Counted from the stretch's first letter, positions 1 to 8,225 are shown. The stretch: DNA of 32,884 nucleotides from Gammaproteobacteria bacterium (GCA_024277575.1 JAJRUX010000096.1:1-32884); one strand, 5' to 3'. Notes: generated by a model not told the origin, from the sequence alone. Translations and numbers: made by a program.

Positions 1-1488
1 AGGATTTTTGGTCTCCTCCCTGTAGCTGTAACCCAACTCATCCAGGAAACGTAGAAACGCTCCCCGTTCGGGCGGAGGCACCTGAATTCCCACCAGGATG
101 CGCCCAAAATCCGCACCATGATTGCGGTAGTGAAACAGGCTAATATTCCAGCTCTGCCCCATTCGGGTAAGAAAGCGCAACAGGGCTCCGGGGCGTTCGG
201 GAAATTCAAAACGATACAACAGCTCATGATCCGCCTGTCTTGCATGCCCGCCGACCATATAACGCACATGCATCTTGGCCATTTCATTGTCGGTCATATC
301 CACAACAGGATAGTCTGCAGCCTGCAAGCGAGTTATCAGGTCATCTTTTTCCGAATCACCGGACTGCATCTGAACACCCACAAATACATGCGCAGCATGG
401 GGGTCGGAGTAGCGATAGTTAAACTCTGTTATCGCCCGCAGCCCGATAATACCGCAAAACTGCCGGAAGCTGCCGGGCCGCTCCGGAATGGTGACACCGA
501 TAAGCGCTTCCCGGCGTTCACCCAGTTCAGCCCGCTCCGCCACGTGGCGCAGACGATCAAAATTCATGTTGGCACCACTGAGTACCGCAACGATATTTCT
601 GTCTCTGACTCCTTCCCGCTGCACATATTTTTTGACTCCGGCAACGGCTAGAGCTCCGGCTGGCTCGGCAATGGAACGGGTATCATCAAAGATATCCTTG
701 ATGGCTGCACAGATCTCATCCGTACTGACCAGAATCATCTCATCTACACACTGGCGCGCGATCCGGAACGGCTCCTCCCCCACCTGACGCACAGCCACAC
801 CATCGGCGAAAATGCCCACATGCTCAAGACAGACGCGCTCACCGTAAGCCAGAGCATGGTGCATTGAGGGGGCATCATCTGGCTCAACTCCAATTACCCG
901 TATGTCGGGACGCAGGTTCTTCACGTAGGCCGCCATACCGGCAATCAATCCACCTCCACCAACAGGAACAAACAGCGCATGAAGCTCTCCGGAGTGCTGC
1001 CGCAGGATCTCCATCGCCACTGTGCCCTGTCCGGCAATCACCTCTCTGTCGTCATAGGGATGGATAAAGGTCATGCCCTGTTCACGGGCCAGCTTGATGG
1101 CGTGGCTGTACGCATCATCATAACTGCTCCCGTGCAGCACCACTTCCCCACCCATATTGCGTACTGAACTTACCTTGATATCCGGCGTGGTCTTGGGCAT
1201 GACGATCAAACTGCGAATTCCCAGCTTGCGCGCTGATAACGCAACTCCCTGGGCATGGTTACCCGCAGAGGCAGCAATAACCCCCTTTGCCCGTTCACTC
1301 CCGGACAAGGCTGAGATCTTGTTGTAGGCGCCGCGAAGCTTGAAGGAAAAAACCTGTTGCAGATCTTCCCGCTTGAGCAAAATGCGGTTTTCAAACCGCC
1401 TGGACAAAGCAGGAGCATGCTCAAGGGGGGTCTCCCTTGCTACATCGTAGACCCGGGAGGTAAGAATGTCTTTGGTATATTGTTCCAT
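1..1488 (-). CDS. ilvA: Threonine ammonia-lyase, biosynthetic (3' end cut by window)
   Basis: PLP enzyme that deaminates threonine to 2-oxobutanoate, the first step of isoleucine synthesis; cytosolic. The frame is open from the ATG at 1488 to base 1, giving 496 codons; E. coli IlvA has 514, so only the last residues are missing. Visible features are the PLP lysine motif SFKLRGAYN (Lys ~50), the phosphate-binding loop PVGGGGLIAG, and a long C-terminal part with two ACT-like regulatory modules (the second includes YRFEFPERPGALLRF). The two regulatory modules point to the biosynthetic, isoleucine-inhibited type and not the short catabolic TdcB type. It diverges from rpiA with 112 bp between the start codons. 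The start has only a weak ribosome binding site, but it matches the family N-terminus. Confidence 0.96.
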   Translation of the reverse strand, partial: MEQYTKDILTSRVYDVARETPLEHAPALSRRFENRILLKREDLQQVFSFKLRGAYNKISALSGSERAKGVIAASAGNHAQGVALSARKLGIRSLIVMPKTTPDIKVSSVRNMGGEVVLHGSSYDDAYSHAIKLAREQGMTFIHPYDDREVIAGQGTVAMEILRQHSGELHALFVPVGGGGLIAGMAAYVKNLRPDIRVIGVEPDDAPSMHHALAYGERVCLEHVGIFADGVAVRQVGEEPFRIARQCVDEMILVSTDEICAAIKDIFDDTRSIAEPAGALAVAGVKKYVQREGVRDRNIVAVLSGANMNFDRLRHVAERAELGERREALIGVTIPERPGSFRQFCGIIGLRAITEFNYRYSDPHAAHVFVGVQMQSGDSEKDDLITRLQAADYPVVDMTDNEMAKMHVRYMVGGHARQADHELLYRFEFPERPGALLRFLTRMGQSWNISLFHYRNHGADFGRILVGIQVPPPERGAFLRFLDELGYSYREETKNP

Positions 1489-1600
1489 TATCAGATTAAG
1501 TTAACAGTTCATGAGATGAATGTCAGCGTCCATCTGGTGATATACAATGAACAGGCTTATACTTCACGAATATTCCTGAATAATACAGCTGGAGTTTCCG

Positions 1601-2257
1601 ATGAACCAGAATGAAATGAAAAAAGCAGTTGCCGAAGCCGCACTGGACTATGTCGAAGCCGGAACTATAATCGGTGTCGGAACCGGCTCCACCGCCAACC
1701 TCTTCATTGATGCTCTCGCTGACATCAAACATAAAATTGACGGCACCGTTGCCAGCTCGGTCGCCTCCGCCAAACGCCTCGAGAGCCACGGGATCGAAGT
1801 TTTTGAACTCAACATGGTAAACGAGATTTCGGTCTATATCGATGGGGCAGATGAGACCACCAAATATCTGCAGCTGATTAAAGGGGGCGGCGGCGCCCTG
1901 ACGCGCGAAAAGATTGTCGCTGCGGCAAGCCGGAAATTCGTCTGCATCGCGGACGAGAGCAAACTGGTGGACATCCTGGGTGCCTTCCCACTGCCTATTG
2001 AGGTCATCCCCATGGCGCGCAGCTATGTGGCACGGGAGTTGGTCAAGCTGGGTGGTGAACCGGTATTGCGTGAGGGTTTTACCACCGACAATGGCAACGT
2101 CATTCTCGATATCCACGGATTGCAGATTATGGAACCCACCAAACTTGAGGCTCAGCTCAACAATATCGCAGGCGTTGTCACTAACGGCCTGTTTGCCATC
2201 CGTCCAGCGGATGTGCTGTTACTCGGTACCAGTGAAGGTGTAAAGACTCTCGCATAA
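1601..2257 (+). CDS. rpiA: Ribose-5-phosphate isomerase A
   Basis: Interconverts ribose 5-phosphate and ribulose 5-phosphate in the non-oxidative pentose phosphate pathway; cytosolic. The 218-residue product has the usual RpiA length and all signature blocks: GVGTGSTA near residue 25 (phosphate loop), DGADE near 82 and [11 protein letters not shown] near 95 (active site). The start is set by GGAG at 1591-1594, six bases before the ATG, and by the family N-terminus ([15 protein letters not shown]). It diverges from ilvA, a common gammaproteobacterial pairing, and is followed by a hairpin at 2269-2305. Nothing about it looks altered. Confidence 0.97.
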   Translation: MNQNEMKKAVAEAALDYVEAGTIIGVGTGSTANLFIDALADIKHKIDGTVASSVASAKRLESHGIEVFELNMVNEISVYIDGADETTKYLQLIKGGGGALTREKIVAAASRKFVCIADESKLVDILGAFPLPIEVIPMARSYVARELVKLGGEPVLREGFTTDNGNVILDIHGLQIMEPTKLEAQLNNIAGVVTNGLFAIRPADVLLLGTSEGVKTLA

Positions 2258-2268
2258 TACCCATCAAG

Positions 2269-2305
2269 ATGATAATCCGGGGTTGTTAGGCCAACTCCGG
2301 ATCAT
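2269..2305 (+). terminator. Hairpin after rpiA, probable terminator
   Basis: A 9-bp stem (2277-2285 with 2292-2300, one G-T pair) with a 6-base loop is extended by ATGAT/ATCAT across a 3-base bulge. It begins 11 bases after the rpiA stop. The nearest T-run (TTCTTTTTTTG, about 2330-2340) is some 25 bases downstream, so it is not a textbook intrinsic terminator. It may instead be an mRNA-stabilising 3' hairpin. Confidence 0.5.
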
Positions 2306-2491
2306 TCATTTGGAACGGACAGATACAGATTCTTTTTTTGCTTCACGATGCTATCTCGCTCATTTACAAGGATGTTTGCCATGCCTATCTGTAGTGAGCT
2401 GAAACTATCCATCTCTCACTGGGTTATTTTCAGATACTGCATTCCCTGCGCTTACCCCGGCCAAAGCTGCAAGGAGAATTGAGTCCGGCTA

Positions 2492-2652
2492 GGAGGCTGT
2501 CGGATTTGGGAATAATCTACTGCGCTGATGGGAGAGCGGCCAAAATATCCCCGGTTTTTCGTTAAATAGATCCACTATTCGCCTCAAAACCGAAAACATT
2601 TTGACCCGCTCTCCCACCAGCTCGCTACGATTACCCAAACCCGACAGCCTCC
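2492..2652. repeat. ~161-bp imperfect palindrome, MITE-like element
   Basis: The left end GGAGGCTGTCGGATTTGGG (2492-2510) matches the complement of the right end (2634-2652) with one change. The similarity continues inward: GATGGGAGAGCGGCCAAAAT at 2527-2546 matches the complement of the block near 2600-2617, so most of the element folds into one long hairpin centred near 2572. No transposase is encoded; the 87-codon leftward ORF across it looks spurious. A short non-autonomous element mobilised in trans is the best reading. No clean target duplication is visible; the flanks share only GGCT/AGCC, which may belong to the inverted repeat itself. The rest of 2306-2847 shows only an AT-rich leader before the next gene, with a possible -10 (TATATA, 2797-2802) but no convincing -35. 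Confidence 0.65.
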
Positions 2653-2847
2653 AGCCATAAATCATAAATAAATTAAAATTTATCTGTTCAGTTTGTGATG
2701 CACGTTCTGGCATTATTTGTAACACCATGTTTTCATTAAAAACAAACACCAATGCTACAGTTATTGATGGTTATTCATAACCTTGATCCCGGGTACTATA
2801 TAAGCCATCATTGGAATTAATTTAACTAGCCAAATTCAGAGGAAAAC

Positions 2848-3891
2848 ATGGCTCTATCCAGGCGCGATTTCCTGGCCGGTGTTGCTGCCCTGCCTTTATT
2901 ACCACTATCAACCCATGCAAACTCTGACGGGTCTCTCCACTTTCTGAATAGCAGCAACAGCGTAGACCGAGACGCATTGCAGACATTCAAAAAAAGGTCA
3001 GATATCAATGTCTTGATGGACATCTATAATGATGAAGCGGAGTTTATTGGGGGGTTTTTAGGTGACAACCCCCGTTATGATGCCGTTCTCGCCTCAGATG
3101 ACAGCATTGCTCATTTGGTTCAAACCGGATTACTCGATCCCCTGAATCGTTCATTAATTCCGAACATGCGTCAAATTGATTCGCATTTTCTGACTGCAGC
3201 ATTTGATCCAAATCGAAATTTCAGTTTGCCTTTTATCTGGGGAACCCTGGGTATCGCCTATCGAAAATCAGCGGTAGAAAGAATCCCCGACAGCTGGAAA
3301 TATTTGCTTAATTCAGGAAAATATTTTAATCGCATTGCGCTATTATCAGAAAAACTGACTGTACTTCAGATAGCTCAAAAATATCTTGGTTACCCAATTA
3401 ATTCCAGTGATGAAAAAGCACTCCAAAAAGCTGAGCAGTTACTCATAAAACAGAAACCTCACATCAAAATATTTTCCAATAATACCCAGAAGCTACTGCT
3501 GTCTGGCCAGGTTGATCTGGCCATGATATGGAGTGACGATTTTTTGAAAAACTTGAGCACCTCTTCTGATCTTGGTTATACCGTACCAGCAGAAGGAACA
3601 CTAACCTGGCAAAAATCCCTGTGTATACCAAAACATGCCGCCGATCCTGTAGCCGCCCACAAACTTATTGATTTTCTTCTGGAGAAAGGAATAGCGGCGA
3701 GATTGGCAAAAAAATTTCGCTACGCCACACCCAATAAGGATGCCCTGGAGCTGATGGATAAAAGCTACCTGAACAACCCCGCTCTCTCTCTGCCTCCTGC
3801 TGTGCTGAAAGAATCTGAAAGCAGAAGATTCCCAACAGGAAATCACAATCTACTATACAAAAAAGCGTGGGAACAAATTATGAAAAAATAG
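2848..3891 (+). CDS. Tat-exported PotD/PotF-type substrate-binding protein, orphan
   Basis: 347-residue periplasmic binding protein of the spermidine/putrescine (PotD/PotF) type. The N-terminus reads LSRRDFLAG followed by a hydrophobic stretch and STHA, a twin-arginine signal peptide. The body has the family pattern: YDAVLASDDSIAHLVQTGLL, PFIWGTLGIAYRK, DLAMIWSDD (near residue 227), and a C-terminal block in which helper residues such as AAHKLIDFLLE resemble extracellular solute-binding family members. No ABC permease or ATPase gene flanks it, so it may feed a transporter elsewhere or act as a sensor subunit. Base composition is visibly more AT-rich than its neighbours, and a MITE-like repeat lies 195 bp upstream, so acquisition by transfer is plausible. 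The ligand cannot be read from the sequence. An AGAGGAAAAC stretch just before the ATG supports the start. Confidence 0.85.
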   Translation: MALSRRDFLAGVAALPLLPLSTHANSDGSLHFLNSSNSVDRDALQTFKKRSDINVLMDIYNDEAEFIGGFLGDNPRYDAVLASDDSIAHLVQTGLLDPLNRSLIPNMRQIDSHFLTAAFDPNRNFSLPFIWGTLGIAYRKSAVERIPDSWKYLLNSGKYFNRIALLSEKLTVLQIAQKYLGYPINSSDEKALQKAEQLLIKQKPHIKIFSNNTQKLLLSGQVDLAMIWSDDFLKNLSTSSDLGYTVPAEGTLTWQKSLCIPKHAADPVAAHKLIDFLLEKGIAARLAKKFRYATPNKDALELMDKSYLNNPALSLPPAVLKESESRRFPTGNHNLLYKKAWEQIMKK

Positions 3892-3931
3892 TTTTTTCAA
3901 TTGATTAATGCGGCTGAGCAATAAAAACGGG

Positions 3932-3963
3932 TTGTACAAGCAGCTTGAATGCTGCTTGTACAA
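3932..3963. terminator. Perfect 13-bp stem terminator between convergent genes
   Basis: TTGTACAAGCAGC (3932-3944) pairs perfectly with GCTGCTTGTACAA (3951-3963) around a 6-base loop. It sits between the stop of the binding-protein gene (3891) and the stop of the leftward operon (3995). AT-rich tracts on both sides (AATAAAAAC upstream, ATCTCATTTT downstream) would let it work in both directions. Confidence 0.8.
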
Positions 3964-3994
3964 ATCTCATTTTGCAAATTTATCAACCTGTTCG

Positions 3995-4819
3995 TTATAC
4001 CTCCATGACAGCGCTCAATGGCTTGGCAGCATTAATCCAGCTGGCGACAACAGCGAGTTGAGGCACTTCCTTGACTCTATGCTCCCGTTCGTTGACATCC
4101 TTCAACTTCGCTAAAAGTTGTTCCGCATCCCGACCCGCCAAATCCTGAACTGATTCAACACCAGAGAATTCAAGCAACTCTGCAAACTGCCCCATTATTC
4201 CCGGGATGCGCATCAAATCCGCCATACTTGCCCATTTTCTGACAACATAGCGCTCTTTCAGGCCAATCTTGTCCGCAACATCCTCCCAGCCCTCTTTGGT
4301 GTTACAGTACCGTAACAGATCTTCGGTAGTTTCGATCCCCAAAGTCCGCAGTTTTCTTCCAAAACCTTTACCAATACCCTCAACCTCCTCAACGGGATAG
4401 GGATAATCATCACCGACTAACCCTTCTCGGTATTCGTGCGTGGTAACCTGGTTTGCATCTTTGGCGGCCAATAGTGCATCGTATTTTTCTTTCCAGTCGT
4501 CACGCTCCTTTTGAAGCTCCGCCTGCTGAACTTTCAAATATTCATGGTCCTGTTTCAACTGCTCAAAACGGCCTGCCCAATCCTCACTCTCGGCCTCCGA
4601 TCTTGGTGCAACCGCCAATGCAGTGTACTTGGCTTTCCAGTCATCGCTTTCACTGCGCAGTTGAGCGTAATCACGCTTTAGACGCTCGTAACGGCTCGCC
4701 CAGTCAACATCATCAACGGATTCAGCGCGTTTGCAACGGCAAAACAGGCACCCAATAATAAATCCAAGTACAAACGCAACCAACAAACACAGCACTATCT
4801 GTCCAATTAAATAACCCAT
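3995..4819 (-). CDS. Membrane-anchored coiled-coil protein with DUF4332/helix-hairpin-helix domain
   Basis: 274 residues. Residues 4-24 form one transmembrane helix (LIGQIVLCLLVAFVLGFIIG) followed by a Cys- and Arg-containing stop (CLFCRCKR). Residues ~38-125 form a charged coiled coil with two related segments (DWASRYERLKRDY and DWAGRFEQLKQDH, each followed by DDWK.KY). Residues ~143-245 hold VEGIGKGFGRKLRTLGIETTEDLL and IPGIMGQFAELLEFSGVESVQDL, a paired helix-hairpin-helix-like fold of the DUF4332 type. That fold often occurs in DNA-binding contexts, but here it is membrane-tethered. The ATG is two bases after the stop of the OmpA-like gene, so the two are co-transcribed. Function is unknown; a structural envelope role is inferred only from the operon partner. 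The gene ends facing the terminator at 3932-3963. Confidence 0.8.
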   Translation of the reverse strand: MGYLIGQIVLCLLVAFVLGFIIGCLFCRCKRAESVDDVDWASRYERLKRDYAQLRSESDDWKAKYTALAVAPRSEAESEDWAGRFEQLKQDHEYLKVQQAELQKERDDWKEKYDALLAAKDANQVTTHEYREGLVGDDYPYPVEEVEGIGKGFGRKLRTLGIETTEDLLRYCNTKEGWEDVADKIGLKERYVVRKWASMADLMRIPGIMGQFAELLEFSGVESVQDLAGRDAEQLLAKLKDVNEREHRVKEVPQLAVVASWINAAKPLSAVMEV

Positions 4820-4821
4820 AA

Positions 4822-5889
4822 CTAACTCCCCTGAATATTGACGTTGAATTCGATACGACGGTTTTTTGCGCGCCCGGCTTCAGTTTCGTTGTCTGCAACA
4901 GGCTTTGACTCCCCATATCCAACAGCAGACAGCCGGTTCGCAGCGATACCTTTACGGATCAGATATTCAACCACCGATTCAGCGCGTGCCTGGCTCAGCT
5001 TCATGTTCATCTGCTCGCCTCCACGTGCATCTGTGTGCCCTTCAATTTCGATCTTTGCAGCGGGACACTCTGAGGCAACGCGTGCAAGCTCATCCAGCAA
5101 CGGATAGCTTTCTGGAGTAATTTGCGCACTGGCCGTTTTGAAATGAATCTTCCGCTCAACCAGTAACTTGTCGAATTGTTGCTGGCAGGTATTTGCTGCG
5201 GCCACAGGTGTCGGCACAACAATATCGTACCGATGCTTGTATCCGCCCGCGGATAAAGAACCGCTAATGGCCTGCTCTACATCCGTCCGCGTACCGGCGG
5301 AATCGACAACCCCGGTCAATCGAAGCTCTGAATCAACCAAAGCTGCATTCATGCGTGAAAACCGATCGAGGTTAGCTGCAATCCCCTCTGCAGCAGAACG
5401 CCAACCTGCCGGCGCACCAGCAACGATCTCCAGCCGATCCACAACTTTGTCAGTTCCAACGCGCTGCCTGGCTATCTCAACGACAGCCGCACGGGTTTCT
5501 TCGTCAGGCACCATACCGCTGATTACCACACCACTATTGCCCTTGGTGAAATTAATCTCATAGGGCGCGGACAACACAACGGGAGGCGGAGCAACAGTTG
5601 CGGACGGTTCTCCAACGGTAATACGGTTATCAACTGTACGTACACCATGAACACTACGGGCGGTCTCTCCTGCCTTATCCCGAAGGGACGCACTTGGCGC
5701 CGAGCCCGTTAATATGATGTCACGGCCATCAATACCAACACGGGACCAATCAATACCCGCAGACTTTAAAGCATCATCCGTGCGGGTGACCAGATCCTGT
5801 TCAATCGCCGGCGTATGCCTTCCCAGACACAGCCAGGCAAGTAATATCAGCGCAATAGCCCCAAGTAATAGAATGAGTATTTTTTTCAT
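4822..5889 (-). CDS. BON-domain / OmpA C-terminal domain envelope protein
   Basis: 355 residues with an N-terminal membrane segment or signal anchor (ILILLLGAIALILLAWLCLG, 4-23). Residues ~35-95 and ~110-165 are BON-type modules (DIILTGSAPSASLRDKA and GVVISGMVPDEETRAAVVE are the signatures), and ~178-228 is a third, weaker one. Residues ~240-352 form an OmpA/MotB peptidoglycan-binding domain with IHFKTASAQITPES, IEGHTDARG, NMKLSQARAESVVEYL and KNRRIEF. It would sit in the periplasm, anchored to the inner membrane, holding peptidoglycan. The architecture recalls Mycobacterium ArfA/OmpATb; this is likeness of domain order, not a claim of the same job. GGAGAG lies a few bases before the ATG. It is the first gene of a two-gene operon. 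Confidence 0.9.
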   Translation of the reverse strand: MKKILILLLGAIALILLAWLCLGRHTPAIEQDLVTRTDDALKSAGIDWSRVGIDGRDIILTGSAPSASLRDKAGETARSVHGVRTVDNRITVGEPSATVAPPPVVLSAPYEINFTKGNSGVVISGMVPDEETRAAVVEIARQRVGTDKVVDRLEIVAGAPAGWRSAAEGIAANLDRFSRMNAALVDSELRLTGVVDSAGTRTDVEQAISGSLSAGGYKHRYDIVVPTPVAAANTCQQQFDKLLVERKIHFKTASAQITPESYPLLDELARVASECPAAKIEIEGHTDARGGEQMNMKLSQARAESVVEYLIRKGIAANRLSAVGYGESKPVADNETEAGRAKNRRIEFNVNIQGS

Positions 5890-6500
5890 ATAACTCTCCG
5901 GTATATCCGGTTTGTTTTGCTAATAACGTATTTCAAACTGAAAAACCAAATCTTTAACTGATTAACAGCCAAACAACCAGGCATGTCGATTACCCGGCAT
6001 CCAGTAAAAATGTCAAATTACGGAAGGTTATTGTCGTCGCAAACCAAAATTCGTGTTAAAGGAACGGAGTACTGCTTGGCTTGGCTTGGCAAGTAAAAAG
6101 CTGTTAGCAGCAGCCAAATGCACAAGGATGCGTACCAGAAACACGAGATTTTGATTTGAAACGGGAAAGGCAAGAAAACAACAAGGCGAACCGCCCATAG
6201 TCCCCAATAGACGAAGGCCGTGGCTATCCTGCAAGGCCATGTTCCCACTGGCCTTTCTTGCCATGTGGAAAACCAGGATGTTGGGCCGTTTTCGAGCCAA
6301 AACAGCTAATTCATTCCCTAATCCAACAATCTCCGGGGAGACTTTATAACATAAATAAGCCATACAAGCCAAAAAGATAGATAGCAATTTTTGATCCAAA
6401 CGGCTGCGATAATTGGTAAACTGGCTATCAGGACAGCAGTTCCGGCTGTCAAAGGGACTGTAGTGCCGACACATGAATGGTTCACAGGAGTCTGATTCAA
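5890..6500. other. 611-bp stretch without a convincing gene
   Basis: This is the spacer between the divergent OmpA-like operon and lemA. A leftward frame of 148 codons (6474-6028) and an overlapping one of 76 codons (6248-6018) are open, but neither gives a protein I recognise. Both are rich in Trp, Phe, Leu and Cys with no clear domain and no good ribosome binding site. The stretch contains a short tandem CTTGG repeat (TTGGCTTGGCTTGGCAAG near 6077-6094). It should include the promoters of both flanking operons, but no strong consensus stands out. A decayed gene or an untranslated RNA is possible. Confidence 0.4.
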
Positions 6501-7052
6501 ATGCTTGAAGAGTATGCGCCGATAATATTGTTCATCTGTCTGATTGCCATTCTCTGGCTTGTCGGGACATATAACAACTTCATAAAACGCCGCAATATGA
6601 TTGAGGAGCAGTGGAGTGGTATCGATGTAGCCCTGAGACGGCGGTATAACCTGATCCCCAACCTGATTAAGGCCGTAAAGGGATATGGGAAACATGAATC
6701 AGAACTGTTGCAGAAAACCACGGAGCAACGAACCAATGGAGATAACATTGCACAGCGCGCGGCTAGCGAAAGTGAAATTTCCCGATCGCTGAATAATCTT
6801 TTGGCCGTCGCTGAGCAGTATCCCGATCTAAAAGCCAGCAATAACTTCCTAGCCCTGCAGAACAGCCTCAATGAAATAGAAAAAGAGGTTCAGCAGGCTC
6901 GTCAAGGTTATAATGCGGCAGTACGGAAATTCAACACGCTGGTTGAATCTTTTCCCAGCAATATCATGGCGAGAGTATTCAACTTTAAAACCTTTAATTA
7001 TTTTACACTTGAACTGGCAACACAACGCGAGTTCCCTGATGTTGATTTTTAA
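6501..7052 (+). CDS. lemA: LemA family membrane protein
   Basis: 183 residues from the ATG at 6501. The N-terminal transmembrane helix (IILFICLIAILWLVGTYNNF) is followed by the LemA core: a long helical bundle with NMIEEQWSGIDVALRRRYNLIPNLI near residue 36, SRSLNNLLAVAEQYPDLKASNNF, and the ending YNAAVRKFNTLVESFP with its NPxN-like tail. LemA proteins sit in the inner membrane with the bundle in the periplasm; their molecular role is not settled. An upstream in-frame ATG at 6477 would add eight residues, but AGGAG at 6486-6490, ten bases before 6501, favours the later start. The usual neighbours of lemA (TPM-domain or M48 peptidase genes) are absent; the next gene is a cytochrome c 29 bp away. 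Confidence 0.92.
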   Translation: MLEEYAPIILFICLIAILWLVGTYNNFIKRRNMIEEQWSGIDVALRRRYNLIPNLIKAVKGYGKHESELLQKTTEQRTNGDNIAQRAASESEISRSLNNLLAVAEQYPDLKASNNFLALQNSLNEIEKEVQQARQGYNAAVRKFNTLVESFPSNIMARVFNFKTFNYFTLELATQREFPDVDF

Positions 7053-7081
7053 CCAACCCTGGTAATGAAGGAGCTTGATAG

Positions 7082-7603
7082 ATGGCAAACCAAAGTAAAT
7101 TCCCCACATCACTAGCTGTAGGTGCAGGCATTGCGCTGGCAGTGACAGCTTACCTGGTGCTACCCACGTTGGGAGGTGGACCAGATGTGGATATGAGTGA
7201 AGCTGCAGTACAGGAGAGGATAAAACCTGTTGGCACTGTTGCCGCAACCCCTGCACCTGCTGCACCAACCCCGGCTCCAGCCAAGTCAGAGCCGGCTGCT
7301 GCACCTGCAGCCGCTGAGCCTGCCGCACTCGCAGCGTCTGAAACCAAAGCAGCTTCATCAGCCCGTTCTGGAGAGGATATTTTCAATTCCACCTGTACGG
7401 CTTGCCACTCTACCGGAGCGGCAGGAGCACCCAAGGTCGGTGATAAAGAAGCATGGGCACCCTATATCGCAACGGGCATGGATACCATGTTGGAATTTGC
7501 CATCAAAGGAAAGAACGCGATGCCTCCACGGGGTACCTGCGGAAACTGCTCTGATGATGAATTGAAATCCGCTATTGAATATATGGTGTCAAAGAGTCAA
7601 TAA
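7082..7603 (+). CDS. Membrane-anchored cytochrome c5 family protein
   Basis: 173 residues, monohaem. An N-terminal uncleaved-looking helix (SLAVGAGIALAVTAYLVLP, 10-28) anchors it to the inner membrane. A ~45-residue Ala/Pro/Glu linker (52-95) then leads to a periplasmic c5 domain. The haem site is CTACH (Cys105, Cys108, His109). The axial Met is probably Met147 in NAMPPRG. The extra pair Cys153/Cys156 in GTCGNCSDDEL is the disulfide typical of cytochrome c5. It should carry electrons between periplasmic donors and a terminal oxidase or reductase; partners cannot be read here. AAGGAG lies before the ATG. It may share a transcript with lemA, and a hairpin follows at 7636-7661. Confidence 0.92.
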   Translation: MANQSKFPTSLAVGAGIALAVTAYLVLPTLGGGPDVDMSEAAVQERIKPVGTVAATPAPAAPTPAPAKSEPAAAPAAAEPAALAASETKAASSARSGEDIFNSTCTACHSTGAAGAPKVGDKEAWAPYIATGMDTMLEFAIKGKNAMPPRGTCGNCSDDELKSAIEYMVSKSQ

Positions 7604-7635
7604 CTTTCCATCCAGATTGAGTATCTGAAACAACT

Positions 7636-7661
7636 GCTTCCTCTCTTTCAAGAGAGGGAGC
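7636..7661 (+). terminator. Hairpin after cytochrome c5 gene, probable terminator
   Basis: GCTTCCTCTCTT (7636-7647) pairs with AAGAGAGGGAGC (7650-7661), with one T-G pair and a tight loop. It lies 33 bases after the cytochrome stop. The downstream sequence is AT-rich (AATTATAAAC) but lacks a clean T-run. The rest of 7662-7803 shows nothing else; a 63-codon leftward ORF overlapping it is not supported. Confidence 0.55.
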
Positions 7662-7803
7662 AATTATAAACATATCACTTTTTCCAATAACCCACTCTTT
7701 GTAGCACTGATATCCCATCCGGGTGCGGATTTTTTCTGTGACAAAAAGATTTACACGCTTCAAAAGCGAATAATCTGTGCGGATGAATTACTGCAAAAAA
7801 GAA

Positions 7804-7880
7804 TGGGGTGGACGATGGGACTCGAACCCACGACGACCGGAATCACAATCCGGGGCTCTACCAACTGAGCTACGCCCACC
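7804..7880 (-). tRNA. tRNA-His(GTG)
   Basis: The leftward strand gives a complete cloverleaf: 7-bp acceptor stem (GTGGGCG with CGTCCAC), D-arm AGCTCAGTTGGTAGAGC, anticodon stem CCGGA/TCCGG around TTGTGAT (anticodon GTG) and TpsiC arm GTGGGTTCGAGTCCCAT. The extra 5' G (-1) opposite C73, a histidine identity feature, is present, and CCA is encoded. It is last of three tRNAs in transcription order. Confidence 0.97.
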
Positions 7881-7914
7881 ATAGTGGAAAAAAGCGCCCT
7901 ATCAGGCACCAATA

Positions 7915-7991
7915 TGGCACGCCCGGCAGGACTCGAACCTGCTACCCTCGGCTTAGAAGGCCGATGCTCTATCCAGATGAGCTACGGGCGC
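7915..7991 (-). tRNA. tRNA-Arg(TCT)
   Basis: Complete cloverleaf on the leftward strand: acceptor GCGCCCG with CGGGCGT (terminal G-T pair), D-arm AGCTCATCTGGATAGAGC, anticodon loop CTTCTAA (TCT), TpsiC arm GCAGGTTCGAGTCCTGC, discriminator G and encoded CCA. It reads AGA/AGG codons. It lies 34 bp upstream of tRNA-His. Confidence 0.97.
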
Positions 7992-8068
7992 ATAATTCAC
8001 AGGCCGGAATTCTATCACAAGCCCTCCCTCGACGTACCTGATACTCTTACGGTCGAGTATACAATATT

Positions 8069-8145
8069 TGGTCGGGGTAGAGAGATTCGAACTCCCGACA
8101 TCCTGCTCCCAAAGCAGGCGCGCTACCAGACTGCGCTATACCCCG
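8069..8145 (-). tRNA. tRNA-Pro(TGG)
   Basis: Complete cloverleaf on the leftward strand: acceptor CGGGGTA with TACCCCG, D-arm AGCGCAGTCTGGTAGCGC, anticodon stem CTGCT/AGCAG with loop TTTGGGA (TGG), TpsiC arm GGGAGTTCGAATCTCTC, discriminator A and encoded CCA. It is first of the three-tRNA cluster. The set resembles the E. coli Arg-His-Leu-Pro cluster but in a different order and without tRNA-Leu. Confidence 0.97.
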
Positions 8146-8225
8146 ATTTGTGCTCTACTTCGCACGATTGCACGCAAGGCGACAAATAATACGCGGCAAG
8201 AGGAATTACGTCAACCTGGATTCAA

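Noticed and set aside
2489-2752. 87-codon leftward ORF over the palindromic element
   Set aside because: It only spans the palindrome and its flank, with no ribosome binding site or transposase motif.
7572-7763. 63-codon leftward ORF after the cytochrome gene
   Set aside because: It overlaps the 3' end of the cytochrome gene and the hairpin; no motif or start signal.
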